Source: an uncultured Sphingomonadaceae bacterium (GTDB lineage: Bacteria > Pseudomonadota > Alphaproteobacteria > Sphingomonadales > Sphingomonadaceae). From it: a stretch of DNA of 64,000 bases. The notes beneath the pieces were generated by a model that ran no database searches, had not been told where the DNA came from, and saw nothing but the letters and a program-made list of their open reading frames with translations. Location of the stretch: contig CALKJZ010000017.1 in NCBI GenBank assembly GCA_937995515.1, forward strand, positions 44,111 through 108,110, given 5' to 3'. Of the stretch, positions 18,855-26,986 are shown one piece after another. Numbering within the stretch: the stretch's first letter is position 1; each line of letters starts with the position of its first letter. The translations under genes were made by a program, and so were the position numbers.

Positions 18855-19709
18855 TCAGCCGTCGCGCAAAAGCTCGTTGATGGCAGTTTTGGCGCGGGTC
18901 TGGGCATCCACCCGCTTCACGACCACCGCGCAGGCAAGCCCCGGCCCGGGGGTGCCGTCGGGCAGCGGGCGGCCCGGAAGCGTGCCCGGCACCACCACCG
19001 CATGGGCGGGCACCCGGCCGCGGAAGACCTCGCCCGTTGCCCGGTCGACGATCGGGGTGCTGGCGCCGAGGAACACGCCCATCGCGATGACGGCGCCCTC
19101 CTCCACGATCACGCCTTCGGCGACCTCGGAGCGGGCGCCGATGAACACATGGTCCTCGATGATGACCGGCGCGGCCTGCAGCGGTTCGAGCACGCCGCCC
19201 AGCCCCACGCCGCCCGAGATGTGGCAGTGGGCCCCTACCTGCGCGCAGGAGCCGACCGTCGCCCAGGTATCGATCATCGTCCCCGGGCCGACATGGGCGC
19301 CGATGTTGATGAACGAGGGCATGAGCACCGCGCCCGGCGCCACGTGCGCGCCGCGGCGCACCAGCGCGCCCGGCACCATGCGGAACCCGGCCGCCAGGAA
19401 GGCGGCGTCGTCCCACCCACCGGTCTTGGGCGGCACCTTGTCCCACCAGCTGGCGCCGCCCGGCCCGCCGGGAATGCGCGCCATCGGGTTGAGGCGGAAC
19501 GAGAGCAGCACGGCCTTCTTCAGCCACTGGTTGACCTGCCAGCCGCCCGGGCCCCGCTCGGCGACCCGGAGCCGGCCGGAATCGAGCGCATCGAGCGCGG
19601 CCTCCACCGCCGCGCGCAGGGGGCCTTCGGTGTCGGGCCCGAGCGAGTCGCGCGCCGCCCAGGCCTGTTCGACTGCAGCCTCGAGCCGGGCGCGCTCGGC
19701 CGGGCTCAT
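18855..19709 (-). CDS. dapD: 2,3,4,5-tetrahydropyridine-2,6-dicarboxylate N-succinyltransferase
   Basis: DapD succinylates tetrahydrodipicolinate on the way to meso-diaminopimelate and lysine; the product feeds MurE in the dcw cluster. The 284-residue protein has an N-terminal helical domain ([12 protein letters not shown]) and a left-handed beta-helix of hexapeptide repeats, with [20 protein letters not shown] and [13 protein letters not shown] typical of DapD. ATG 19709 overlaps the stop of the upstream HAD gene by 4 bp, so translation is coupled. Confidence 0.95.
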   Translation of the reverse strand: MSPAERARLEAAVEQAWAARDSLGPDTEGPLRAAVEAALDALDSGRLRVAERGPGGWQVNQWLKKAVLLSFRLNPMARIPGGPGGASWWDKVPPKTGGWDDAAFLAAGFRMVPGALVRRGAHVAPGAVLMPSFINIGAHVGPGTMIDTWATVGSCAQVGAHCHISGGVGLGGVLEPLQAAPVIIEDHVFIGARSEVAEGVIVEEGAVIAMGVFLGASTPIVDRATGEVFRGRVPAHAVVVPGTLPGRPLPDGTPGPGLACAVVVKRVDAQTRAKTAINELLRDG

Positions 19710-20488
19710 CCCACCAGCTCCCCGAGCCATTCGGTCACGCTCCGGATCTCGGTGTCGATGAAGCTCGGGCAGGCGCCGTGGCTGCCGCGCTCGGAGCCGT
19801 TGTTGACCCAGACGGTGTGCATGCCGAGCGCCTTGGCCGGTTTCAGGTTGTGCGCCATGTCTTCGACGAACAGCGCGCGCGCCGGGTCGAGCCCGTGCGC
19901 GGCGCACAGGCCCGCATAGGGGCGAGGGTCGGGCTTGGGATGGTAGTCCATCGCGCAGATGTCGTGGATCGCGTCGAACTGGTCGAGGATGCCGAGCCGG
20001 CCGAGCACCCGCTCGGCATAGGGACGGTCGCCGTTGGTGAACACAAGCTTGCGGCCGGGAAGGCGCGACAGCGCGCGGGCCAGCGCTTGGTCTGGCGCCA
20101 GAACGGACACATCGACATCGTGCACGAACGAGAGGAAATCCCTAGGCTCCACGCCATGGCTCAGCATCAGCCCGCGCAGCGTGGTTCCATGCTCGTGGAA
20201 ATAGCGTTTCTGGATGGCGCGCGCCTCGGTTCGGCCGAGGTTGAGCAGCCGGGCGATGAAGGCTTCCATGCGCACGTCGATCTGCGCGAAGAGGTTGGCG
20301 GAGGCCGGGTAGAGCGTGTTGTCCATGTCGAAGATCCAGGTCTCGACCGTGCCGGCGTACGCGGCAGCCGCGCCACCTCGCGCGCCACCTCGCGCGGCAT
20401 CTCGCCGGGGTGCGCGGCCCTCGGGCGCATCGGCAAGATCCGGATCGGCATGGTTCGAATCGGCACGGTTCGGATCGGCGTCGGCCAC
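19706..20488 (-). CDS. HAD-superfamily pyrimidine 5'-nucleotidase-like phosphatase
   Basis: A haloacid-dehalogenase phosphatase of the pyrimidine-5'-nucleotidase subgroup. Seen: the nucleophile motif FDMDNTLYP, a cap helix region with [12 protein letters not shown], motif II FTNG and a late [17 protein letters not shown]. The only usable start before FDMDNT is GTG 20488; it gives a 260-residue protein whose first 40 residues are low-complexity, partly encoded by a 15-bp tandem repeat. A TATAGC hexamer 6 nt before this GTG supports the choice. The start overlaps the divergent S8 protease start by 39 bp, and the stop overlaps dapD by 4 bp. Confidence 0.85.
   Translation of the reverse strand: MADADPNRADSNHADPDLADAPEGRAPRRDAARGGARGGAAAAYAGTVETWIFDMDNTLYPASANLFAQIDVRMEAFIARLLNLGRTEARAIQKRYFHEHGTTLRGLMLSHGVEPRDFLSFVHDVDVSVLAPDQALARALSRLPGRKLVFTNGDRPYAERVLGRLGILDQFDAIHDICAMDYHPKPDPRPYAGLCAAHGLDPARALFVEDMAHNLKPAKALGMHTVWVNNGSERGSHGACPSFIDTEIRSVTEWLGELVG
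20432..20476. repeat. 15-bp tandem repeat, three copies, in the HAD/S8 overlap
   Basis: Three head-to-tail units begin GGCAAGATCCGGATC, GGCATGGTTCGAATC and GGCACGGTTCGGATC. The unit length is a multiple of three: on the minus strand it encodes an Asn/Asp/Ala-rich repeat in the HAD N-terminus, and on the plus strand a VRIG-type repeat at the protease N-terminus. The protease ATG lies inside the second unit. Confidence 0.9.
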
Positions 20489-22849
20489 GGGGCGGCTATA
20501 GGCGGCGCGCGGCCGGAGGCAAGCGCGGGCGCGCGGCGGCCGCGCACGCGGTCCCGCCGCCCGTGCGCCGGCGGGCTTGCCCTTGCCCTCCTGATCGCGG
20601 GCTGCGGCGGCGCGGGTCCGGGCGCTGGCCCCGGGCCGGGGCCGCAGGCGATCGCTCCGCCGCCACCGCCCTTGCCCGCGCCGCAGCCGCCTGCGACGTT
20701 CGACACGCCCGAGTATCGCCGCTCGGATGGAGCGGTTGCCGCCAATGTGCTGCCGGCCTGGAGCGAGGGGGCGAGCGGCGCGGGCGTGATCGTGGCAACC
20801 ATCGACAGCGGCATCGCGTCGCAGAGCCCGGAGTTTGCCGGCCGCATCCACCCTGCCAGCCGCGACGTGACGGGCAATGGCCGGCCGATTGCCGACGAGG
20901 GCGGGCACGGAACCTCGGTTGCAGGCGTGCTGGCTGCCGCGCGCAACGGCCAGGGGATCGTGGGCATCGCGCCGGAGGCGAGCCTCGCGGTGTTCCGCGC
21001 CGACCGGCCGGGAAGCTGCGGCAGCAGCGACGGCTGCCGCTACAGCGATTTCGCGCTGGCGCAGGGCATCGATTCGGCGATCGCGGCTGGCGCGCGGGTC
21101 ATCAACATGTCGCTCGGTGGGTCGGCTGCCGGCCCTGTGCTCCAGGCCGCCTTCGGGCGTGCGGGCCAGGCGGGCGTGGTGCTGGTGATCTCGGCCGGCA
21201 ACGACGGCGCCGCGTCGGTGGACGGGCTTGCGCTTTCGGCGCTGCAGGCCGGGAACCCGGCGAGCGTGCTGGTGGCCGGCTCCATGGGGCCGAACCGCAC
21301 CCTTTCGGAGTTTTCCAACCGCGCTGGTGCGGCCGCCGCCCAGTATCTCGTGGCCCTTGGCGAGCGGGTGCGCAGTTTCAACCAGGCAGGCGAGGCCTTT
21401 CTCTACAGCGGCACGAGCTATGCCGCGCCGCAGCTGAGCGGGGCCATTGCCCTTCTCGCGCAGGCCTTCCCGCAGCTTTCGGCCCAGCAGCTGGTGCAGA
21501 TCCTCCTGCGGTCGGCCGACGAGGCCGGCGCGCCCGGGCCAGATCCTGTCTGGGGCAGCGGCATCCTCAATATCGGCCGCGCCTTCCAGCCGATCGGCCA
21601 GACGAGCCTTGCCGCCACCTCCCTGCCCATCGCCACCTCGCCCGGCGGCAATGGCCAGATGGGGATGGCCATGGGCGACGGCGCCGCCTTTGGCGCGGCG
21701 CTCGCGCGGGTGCCGGTCGCCGATGGCTTCGGCCGGCTGTTCGCGCTCGATGTCGCCGCCACGCTCCGCACCGCGTACCCGGGCCGGCTCGCCGCGCGCC
21801 TGCCGGGCCTGAGGCGCGCTCCGGGCGAAACGGTCGAGCTTGCAGCCGGCCCGCTGGCGCTTGCCGCCACGCTCCGCGCCGCTCCGGCCGCCGCTGCCGG
21901 CGCCGACCCGTTCCGCTTCGCGCTGGGCGGCGAAAGCCATCTCGGCCTCGCCCAGCGCGGGCTCGATGCGCGGCCGGCCGGCCTTGGCGAGACGCTGGCA
22001 GGAACGCTGCGGCTCGGGCCGATGCGGCTTTCGGCCGTCTCCGGACCGGGCGCACGCCTGGCCGGCGCGGCAGCGGGGGAGCTTCCCTTCCTGGTGGCGC
22101 CCGATGCGCTTGCCCCTCCGGCCGACCTCGCCGCGCGCGCGGCACGGGCCGCGCGGGCCGAGGTGGCGCTTGGCGCGGTCTTCGCCGGGGTGGTCGCAGA
22201 GGCGGGCGCGGCCCCGCACATGCCAGGGCGGAGCCTTGCCGCGATCCGCGAGGACCGCGTGGCCCTGTTCGCGCGCGGCACGGCCGGGCCGTTCCGCCTC
22301 GGCGCCGAACTCGCAGATGTGCGCACCGAGGGGGGCTTTCTCGGCACCCGCCTTGCCCCCGCGCTCGGCCTCATCGGCAGCCATGGCCAAGAACTGGGCG
22401 CTGAGGCCGGCCTCGATCTTGCAGGCCTTGATCCTGCGGGCCTCAATTTGGCGGGCATCGAGCTGCGCGTAGCGGCGCTCGCCGGCTGGCACACCCCGGT
22501 GCTTTCGGGCTCGGGGCTGCTCGCCGCGGGAGGGCGAAGCGTTGCAACATCGGCCTGGTCGGTTGCCGGCGCCGCACCGCTTGGCGAAGGGCGGGTGCGC
22601 TTCGCCATCGCCCAGCCGGTTGCCGTCACTGGCGGCGCGCTTCTCCGCCGCGACTTCGTGGGCGGCACCGCGCCCCGGCCCGTGCCGCTGTCCCCGCCTG
22701 CGCGCGAGCGCGCGCTCGAGATCGGGTGGGACGGTCCGGCGGGCGGTATCGGCCAGCTGTCCCTCGGCGCCTTCCACCGCGCTCATGCCGGCCACCATCA
22801 CGGCGTTGCAGACAGCGGCGCCTTCCTTCTCCTTGCCCGCCGCTGGTGA
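20450..22849 (+). CDS. S8 (subtilisin-like) serine protease, predicted lipoprotein with C-terminal beta-rich domain
   Basis: A 799-residue exported protease. A hydrophobic stretch ending LIAGC gives a lipobox with Cys52, so a lipid anchor is predicted. A Pro-rich linker precedes the S8 domain (about 90-375), whose triad is Asp119 (ATIDSG), His153 (GGHGTSVAG) and Ser323 (SGTSYAAP). The last 400 residues are Gly/Ala/Leu-rich with strand-like alternation, four pentapeptide-like units (654-673) and a final LLLARRW; an aromatic last residue is typical of outer-membrane barrels, so an autotransporter-like domain is possible but not proven. ATG 20450 is the only plausible start; it has no clear Shine-Dalgarno and overlaps the divergent HAD gene. 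Confidence 0.85.
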   Translation: MVRIGTVRIGVGHGAAIGGARPEASAGARRPRTRSRRPCAGGLALALLIAGCGGAGPGAGPGPGPQAIAPPPPPLPAPQPPATFDTPEYRRSDGAVAANVLPAWSEGASGAGVIVATIDSGIASQSPEFAGRIHPASRDVTGNGRPIADEGGHGTSVAGVLAAARNGQGIVGIAPEASLAVFRADRPGSCGSSDGCRYSDFALAQGIDSAIAAGARVINMSLGGSAAGPVLQAAFGRAGQAGVVLVISAGNDGAASVDGLALSALQAGNPASVLVAGSMGPNRTLSEFSNRAGAAAAQYLVALGERVRSFNQAGEAFLYSGTSYAAPQLSGAIALLAQAFPQLSAQQLVQILLRSADEAGAPGPDPVWGSGILNIGRAFQPIGQTSLAATSLPIATSPGGNGQMGMAMGDGAAFGAALARVPVADGFGRLFALDVAATLRTAYPGRLAARLPGLRRAPGETVELAAGPLALAATLRAAPAAAAGADPFRFALGGESHLGLAQRGLDARPAGLGETLAGTLRLGPMRLSAVSGPGARLAGAAAGELPFLVAPDALAPPADLAARAARAARAEVALGAVFAGVVAEAGAAPHMPGRSLAAIREDRVALFARGTAGPFRLGAELADVRTEGGFLGTRLAPALGLIGSHGQELGAEAGLDLAGLDPAGLNLAGIELRVAALAGWHTPVLSGSGLLAAGGRSVATSAWSVAGAAPLGEGRVRFAIAQPVAVTGGALLRRDFVGGTAPRPVPLSPPARERALEIGWDGPAGGIGQLSLGAFHRAHAGHHHGVADSGAFLLLARRW
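20495..20522 (-). promoter_or_regulatory. Predicted promoter of the HAD-dapD pair, leaderless geometry
   Basis: On the minus strand TTGCCT (20522-20517), a 16-bp spacer and TATAGC (20500-20495) precede the GTG at 20488 by 6 nt. The element lies inside the signal-peptide coding region of the opposite-strand protease gene. It supports the GTG start chosen for the HAD protein. Confidence 0.5.
22409..22468 (+). repeat. Four 15-bp units encoding pentapeptide-like repeats
   Basis: Four imperfect 15-bp units inside the protease gene encode GLDLA, GLDPA, GLNLA and GIELR, an A(D/N)LxX-like pentapeptide run. This is a second 15-bp repeat in the same gene and suggests growth by slippage. A four-unit run is too short for a full pentapeptide solenoid. 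Confidence 0.8.
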
Positions 22850-22969
22850 GCCCCGCCCCGATTCGTCCCCTGCCTGTCCACAGGCTTGTGCCCCGGGGCG
22901 CAGCGCCAGCACCGAGGGGCCGTCCACAAGGTTGAAAGCGGCAGCGGGCGGGCGCAAACGGGCAGGCCC

Positions 22970-24430
22970 ATGGCGACAAACCCCGTCCGACTGCCGCGCG
23001 CCGAACCGCCCTCCGGCCCTTCGCTTCCCTTCAACATCGACGCCGAGCGGACCCTCCTTGGCGCGCTCCTGATCGACAACCGGCTGATCGACGAGGTCGC
23101 CCACATGCTCGACGAGGCGCACTTCCACGAGCCGCTGCACGGGCGCATCTTCGCGCGCATCCGGAGCCTCGCCGAGCAGAACCATGTCGTGACGCCGGTG
23201 ACACTGCGGCCGCTGTTCGAGGCCGACCCGGCGATGGCCGAGCTGGGCGGGCCGGCCTATCTGCTCGACCTTGCGGCCGATCCCGGCGCGCTCATCGCCG
23301 CGCGCGACTGCGCGCGCCAGGTCTACGACCTCGCGCTCCTGCGTGCTCTCGTGCGCGTGGGCGCCGACCTTGTGGCCTCTGCCTCCGACACCTCGGAGGA
23401 GATCGCCCCGCTCGAGCGGATCGCGGCCGCCGAGGAGGCGCTCTACCGCGTGGCGGAAACCGGCGACACCTCCGGCGGGGCGCAGCCCTTTGCCTCCGCG
23501 GCGCGCAAGGCTCTTGCCATGGCCGAGCGCGCGCGCCGCTCGGGCGGGCACCTCTCCGGTCTCACCACCGGGCTTTCCGGCCTCAACGAGCGGCTGGGCG
23601 GCCTGCAGAAGTCGGATCTTGTGATCCTCGCCGGCCGGCCGGGCATGGGCAAGACGGCGCTGGCCACCAACATCGCCTATGCCTGCGCGAGCCGGGCGGG
23701 CGAGGGCGACATCGGGGCGCCGGTTGCCTTCTTCTCGCTGGAAATGTCGGCCGACCAGCTGGCAACCCGCATCCTTGCCCAGCGGGCCGAGGTCTCCAGC
23801 GAGGCGCTGCGCACCGGCCGCATCAGCCAGGCGGATTTCAATGCGATCGCGCGCGCTGCCGAGGAGCTCTGCGACCTGCCGCTCATCATCGACGACACGC
23901 CCGCGCTCACCATCGCGGCGCTGCGCACCCGCGCGCGCCGCCTCAGGCGCCAGAAGCGCATTGGGCTGGTGGTGGTGGACTATCTGCAGCTGCTGCGCGG
24001 CACGGCGCGCAACGCGGGCGAGAACCGGGTCAACGAACTTTCGGAGATCACCCGCGGGCTGAAGACGCTTGCCAAGGAGCTCGACGTGCCGGTGCTTGCG
24101 CTTTCGCAGCTGTCGCGCGCCGTCGAAAGCCGCGACGACAAGCGCCCGCAGCTTTCCGACCTGCGCGAATCGGGCACGATCGAGCAGGACGCCGACATCG
24201 TCCTGTTCGTGTTCCGCGAGGAATATTACCACGCCATGCGGCGGCCCTCCGACGAGGGCTCGGCCGAGTTCCAGGCCTGGCAGGAGAAGGAATACCGCCT
24301 GCGCGGCCTTGCCGACGTGACGGTCGCCAAGCAGCGGCATGGCGCGACCGGCCGGGTCAACCTCTATTTTGCGGCCGAATATACCCGCTTTACCGATCGG
24401 GCCGAGGGCGACGCGCCCGACTTCGGCTGA
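22970..24430 (+). CDS. dnaB: Replicative DNA helicase
   Basis: The hexameric replication-fork helicase. An N-terminal domain (LPFNIDAERTLLGALLIDN) is followed by the RecA-like ATPase domain with Walker A GRPGMGKT (Lys228), the FFSLEMSADQL segment, a Walker B-type VVVDYLQLL and RESGTIEQDADIVLFVFR. ATG 22970 gives 486 residues, normal for DnaB. Sequence before it in the same frame is not helicase-like. It has no Shine-Dalgarno; TTGAAA (22932-22937) may be a -35 element. A DnaA-box-like TGTCCACAGGCT lies about 90 bp upstream. Confidence 0.96.
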   Translation: MATNPVRLPRAEPPSGPSLPFNIDAERTLLGALLIDNRLIDEVAHMLDEAHFHEPLHGRIFARIRSLAEQNHVVTPVTLRPLFEADPAMAELGGPAYLLDLAADPGALIAARDCARQVYDLALLRALVRVGADLVASASDTSEEIAPLERIAAAEEALYRVAETGDTSGGAQPFASAARKALAMAERARRSGGHLSGLTTGLSGLNERLGGLQKSDLVILAGRPGMGKTALATNIAYACASRAGEGDIGAPVAFFSLEMSADQLATRILAQRAEVSSEALRTGRISQADFNAIARAAEELCDLPLIIDDTPALTIAALRTRARRLRRQKRIGLVVVDYLQLLRGTARNAGENRVNELSEITRGLKTLAKELDVPVLALSQLSRAVESRDDKRPQLSDLRESGTIEQDADIVLFVFREEYYHAMRRPSDEGSAEFQAWQEKEYRLRGLADVTVAKQRHGATGRVNLYFAAEYTRFTDRAEGDAPDFG

Positions 24431-24484
24431 TGCGGCGGGAATGACAGGTGGCGGCAGGCCCTTGGCCTGCTAGCGGGCGCGTCC

Positions 24485-25513
24485 ATGGATTTCGGCTCCG
24501 ACAATGCCGCCGGCGTGCACCCGGCCATCCTCGCCGCAGTCGCCGAGGCCGCGGCGGCCGAGCCTTCCGCCTATGATGCCGACCCGTGGACCGCCCGGCT
24601 CGACCCGGCCTTCGGCGACCTGTTCGGCGCGCCGGTCCGTGTCTTCCCGGTGCCGTCGGGCACGGCTGCCAACGGCCTTGCGCTTGCTGCTGCCGTGCCG
24701 CCGTGGGGCGGGGTCTTCGCCCATGCCGAGGCACATGTCGAGGTCGACGAGGCCGGCGCGGTGCCCTTCTTCACCGGCGGGGCCAGCCTCATTCTCGTGC
24801 CCGGCGCGGCGGGACGGCTCAGCGTCGAGGCGCTCGAGGAGGCCGCGCGGCGCCGGCGGGGCGACGTGCACCAGGTGCAGCCGGCCGCGCTCACGCTGAC
24901 CCAGGCGACCGAGGCCGGCACCGTCTACACGCCCGATGCGCTGGCCGCGCTCTGCGACTGGGCGCGGGCGCGCGGCCTTGCCGTCCACATGGATGGCGCG
25001 CGCTTTGCCAACGCCGTCGCCCACCTCGGCTGCCACCCCGGGGACATCAGCTGGCGGGCAGGGGTGGACATTCTCTCCCTCGGCTGCATCAAGAACGGGG
25101 GCATGACGGCGGATGCCATTGTCGTCTTCGATGCCGCTCTCGCCGAAACCCTGCCTGTGCGGCGCAAGCGGGCGGGCATGATGCCCTCCAAGGGGCGTTT
25201 TGCGGCCGCGCAGCTGCTCGCGCATGTGGAGGGCGGGCTGTGGCTGGAGCTGGCCGGGCGCGCCAATGCCGGTGCGCGAAGACTTGCAGCCGCGGCCGCT
25301 GCGGCCGGGCGGCTGATGGTCCCGTGCGAGGCCAATGAGGTGTTCGTGCGCCTCCTTCCGGACGAGCGCGCAGCGCTGCGCAAGGCCGGCTTCGGTTTCC
25401 ACGACTGGGAGCTCTTCGGGCCCGATGCGGCCCGCCTCGTGGTGCGCTGGGACCAGGAGGAGGCCGCGATCGAAGCGCTTGAACGCGCGCTTGCATTGCT
25501 GGGGCCGGCCTGA
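24485..25513 (+). CDS. ltaE: Low-specificity L-threonine aldolase
   Basis: A fold-type I PLP enzyme that cleaves threonine or allo-threonine to glycine and acetaldehyde. Seen: an FGSDNAAGVHPAIL opening, PSGTAANGLAL, the HMDGARFANAV segment that holds the cofactor-contacting Asp, and the SLGCIKNGGM segment with the PLP lysine Lys203. The KNGG context is that of the proteobacterial subgroup rather than the E. coli one. Length 342. It ends in a TGATG overlap with the EamA transporter, which may export a related metabolite. Confidence 0.9.
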   Translation: MDFGSDNAAGVHPAILAAVAEAAAAEPSAYDADPWTARLDPAFGDLFGAPVRVFPVPSGTAANGLALAAAVPPWGGVFAHAEAHVEVDEAGAVPFFTGGASLILVPGAAGRLSVEALEEAARRRRGDVHQVQPAALTLTQATEAGTVYTPDALAALCDWARARGLAVHMDGARFANAVAHLGCHPGDISWRAGVDILSLGCIKNGGMTADAIVVFDAALAETLPVRRKRAGMMPSKGRFAAAQLLAHVEGGLWLELAGRANAGARRLAAAAAAAGRLMVPCEANEVFVRLLPDERAALRKAGFGFHDWELFGPDAARLVVRWDQEEAAIEALERALALLGPA

Positions 25514-26415
25514 TGACCGGCCCGCGCACGGTTGCGCAATTCCTGCTGCTGTCGCTCATATGGGGCAGCACCTGGCTTGTCATCAAGCTGCAGCTCGGCG
25601 TTGTCGACCCGACCTGGTCGGTCGCCTACCGGTTCCTGCTTGCGGGCATCGTGCTGCTTGGCTGGTGCCGCCTTGCCGGCGTGTCGCTTTCCGTTCCCCG
25701 CGCCGGCTGGGGCTTTCTCGGCACCTTTGCGGTGCTGCAGTTCGTGCTCAACTTCAACCTCATCTACCGCGCCGAGCTTTACATCCCCTCGGGCCTTCCG
25801 GCGGTTGCCTTCGCGCTGCTGATGGTGCCCAATGCGGCCCTTGCCTTCCTGTTCCTCGGCCTCAGGGTCAGCCGCCGGTTCGTGGGCGGCTCGGCGATCG
25901 CCATTGCCGGTGTCGGGCTCCTGTTCGCAAACGAGCTCCAGCTGCCCGACGATCCGGCTGCCGTCATGCTGGGGCTCGGGCTGACGGCGGCCGCCATGCT
26001 TGCGGCCTCGGCCGCCAATGTGATGCAGGCAAGCCCGCGCGCGCGTGCGCTGCCGCCGCTGTCCGGGCTCGGCTGGGCGATGCTGTGTGCCGGCCTCCTC
26101 AACGCCGCCCTCGCCCTCCTGCTCGCCGGCCCGCCGCAATGGGATCCGCGGCCCGAATATGCGCTGGGCCTCCTGATGCTCGGCGTGCTCGCAAGCGCGC
26201 TGGCCTTTGCGCTCTATTTCGATCTCGTCCGCCGGATCGGTCCGGCCGAGGCGGCGTGGATCGGGATTCCCGTGCCGATCATCGCCATGGCGCTTTCCAC
26301 CCTGTTCGAGGGCTACCGCTGGAGCCCGATGGCAGCGGCCGGGGCCCTGATCGCGCTGGCCGGGCTTGCCATCGCCCTGCGGCCGCCGCCGCGCCGGGCC
26401 GCCGTTCAGCTGTAG
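25513..26415 (+). CDS. EamA/DMT-superfamily transporter
   Basis: A 300-residue inner-membrane protein with two EamA repeats and about ten hydrophobic helices. LLSLIWGSTWLVIKLQLG at the N-terminus and the SAANVMQAS and ALSTLFEGYRWSP regions fit the RhaT/EamA drug/metabolite transporter family. The substrate is unknown; many relatives export amino acids, and its start shares a base with the threonine-aldolase stop (TGATG), so amino-acid export is a reasonable guess. Its 3' end overlaps the convergent flavin-reductase gene by 10 bp. Confidence 0.88.
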   Translation: MTGPRTVAQFLLLSLIWGSTWLVIKLQLGVVDPTWSVAYRFLLAGIVLLGWCRLAGVSLSVPRAGWGFLGTFAVLQFVLNFNLIYRAELYIPSGLPAVAFALLMVPNAALAFLFLGLRVSRRFVGGSAIAIAGVGLLFANELQLPDDPAAVMLGLGLTAAAMLAASAANVMQASPRARALPPLSGLGWAMLCAGLLNAALALLLAGPPQWDPRPEYALGLLMLGVLASALAFALYFDLVRRIGPAEAAWIGIPVPIIAMALSTLFEGYRWSPMAAAGALIALAGLAIALRPPPRRAAVQL

Positions 26416-26885
26416 CGGCCGCGCACGAAGAGCAGCGGCTCGGCCTCGAGGTCGCTCTCGTGCTCGAGGATTCGGCCGATGAGCACCAGATGGTCGCCGG
26501 CCTCGATCGTCTGTTCGAGCGCGCAGGCAAAGCGCGCACAGGCCCCCTCGATTCGCGGCAGGCCGTGCCGGTCGGCGGCCCAGACGAGGCCCTCGAACCG
26601 GTCGGCGCCGCGGCGGCTGAACCGCTCGGCGAGCGGACGCTGCGCGCGGGCGAGCACATGCACCGCAAAGCGCCGGGTTGTCGCGATAGCCGGCAGCGAC
26701 GAGGCCCCGCGCGCCGGGCAGACGAGCAGCAGCGGCGGCTCGAGCGAGACCGAGGCGAAGCTGTTGGCGGTAAACCCGACCGGGCGGCCGTCCTCGCCGG
26801 TGGCGGCGACAATCGTCACCCCGGTCCCGAACGTGCCGAAGGCATCGCGCAGGGCTCGGGCGCGGGGCTGGGCGGGGCTTTGCAT
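26406..26885 (-). CDS. Flavin reductase-like (FMN-binding split-barrel) protein
   Basis: A 159-residue protein of the flavin-reductase-like domain family, the small component that supplies reduced FMN/FAD to two-component monooxygenases. RDAFGTFGTGVTIVAA, PVGFTANSFASVSLEPPLLLV and the late AGDHLVLIGRILEHE are the conserved blocks. ATG 26885 (MQSPAQPRA) fits the family beginning. No monooxygenase partner is nearby. It is a single gene, divergent from the dGTPase and overlapping the EamA gene tail to tail. Confidence 0.9.
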   Translation of the reverse strand: MQSPAQPRARALRDAFGTFGTGVTIVAATGEDGRPVGFTANSFASVSLEPPLLLVCPARGASSLPAIATTRRFAVHVLARAQRPLAERFSRRGADRFEGLVWAADRHGLPRIEGACARFACALEQTIEAGDHLVLIGRILEHESDLEAEPLLFVRGRYS

Positions 26886-26986
26886 GGAGCCTGCCAAGCG
26901 GCGCGGCGGCGGCGTGGCAAGCAAAAAGCGCCCGCCTGCGACGGCAATGGCGTGCAACCGCGCCCGCGCCCGCCTATCTGCGCGCC

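Noticed and set aside
22861..22969. Replication origin near dnaB
   Set aside because: There is only one DnaA-box-like sequence and no A/T-rich unwinding region; dnaN and dnaB in one window do not by themselves mark oriC.
19706..24340. A 1544-codon minus-strand open frame that includes the HAD gene
   Set aside because: Only the last 260 codons are the real HAD protein; the rest is antisense of the S8 protease and dnaB.
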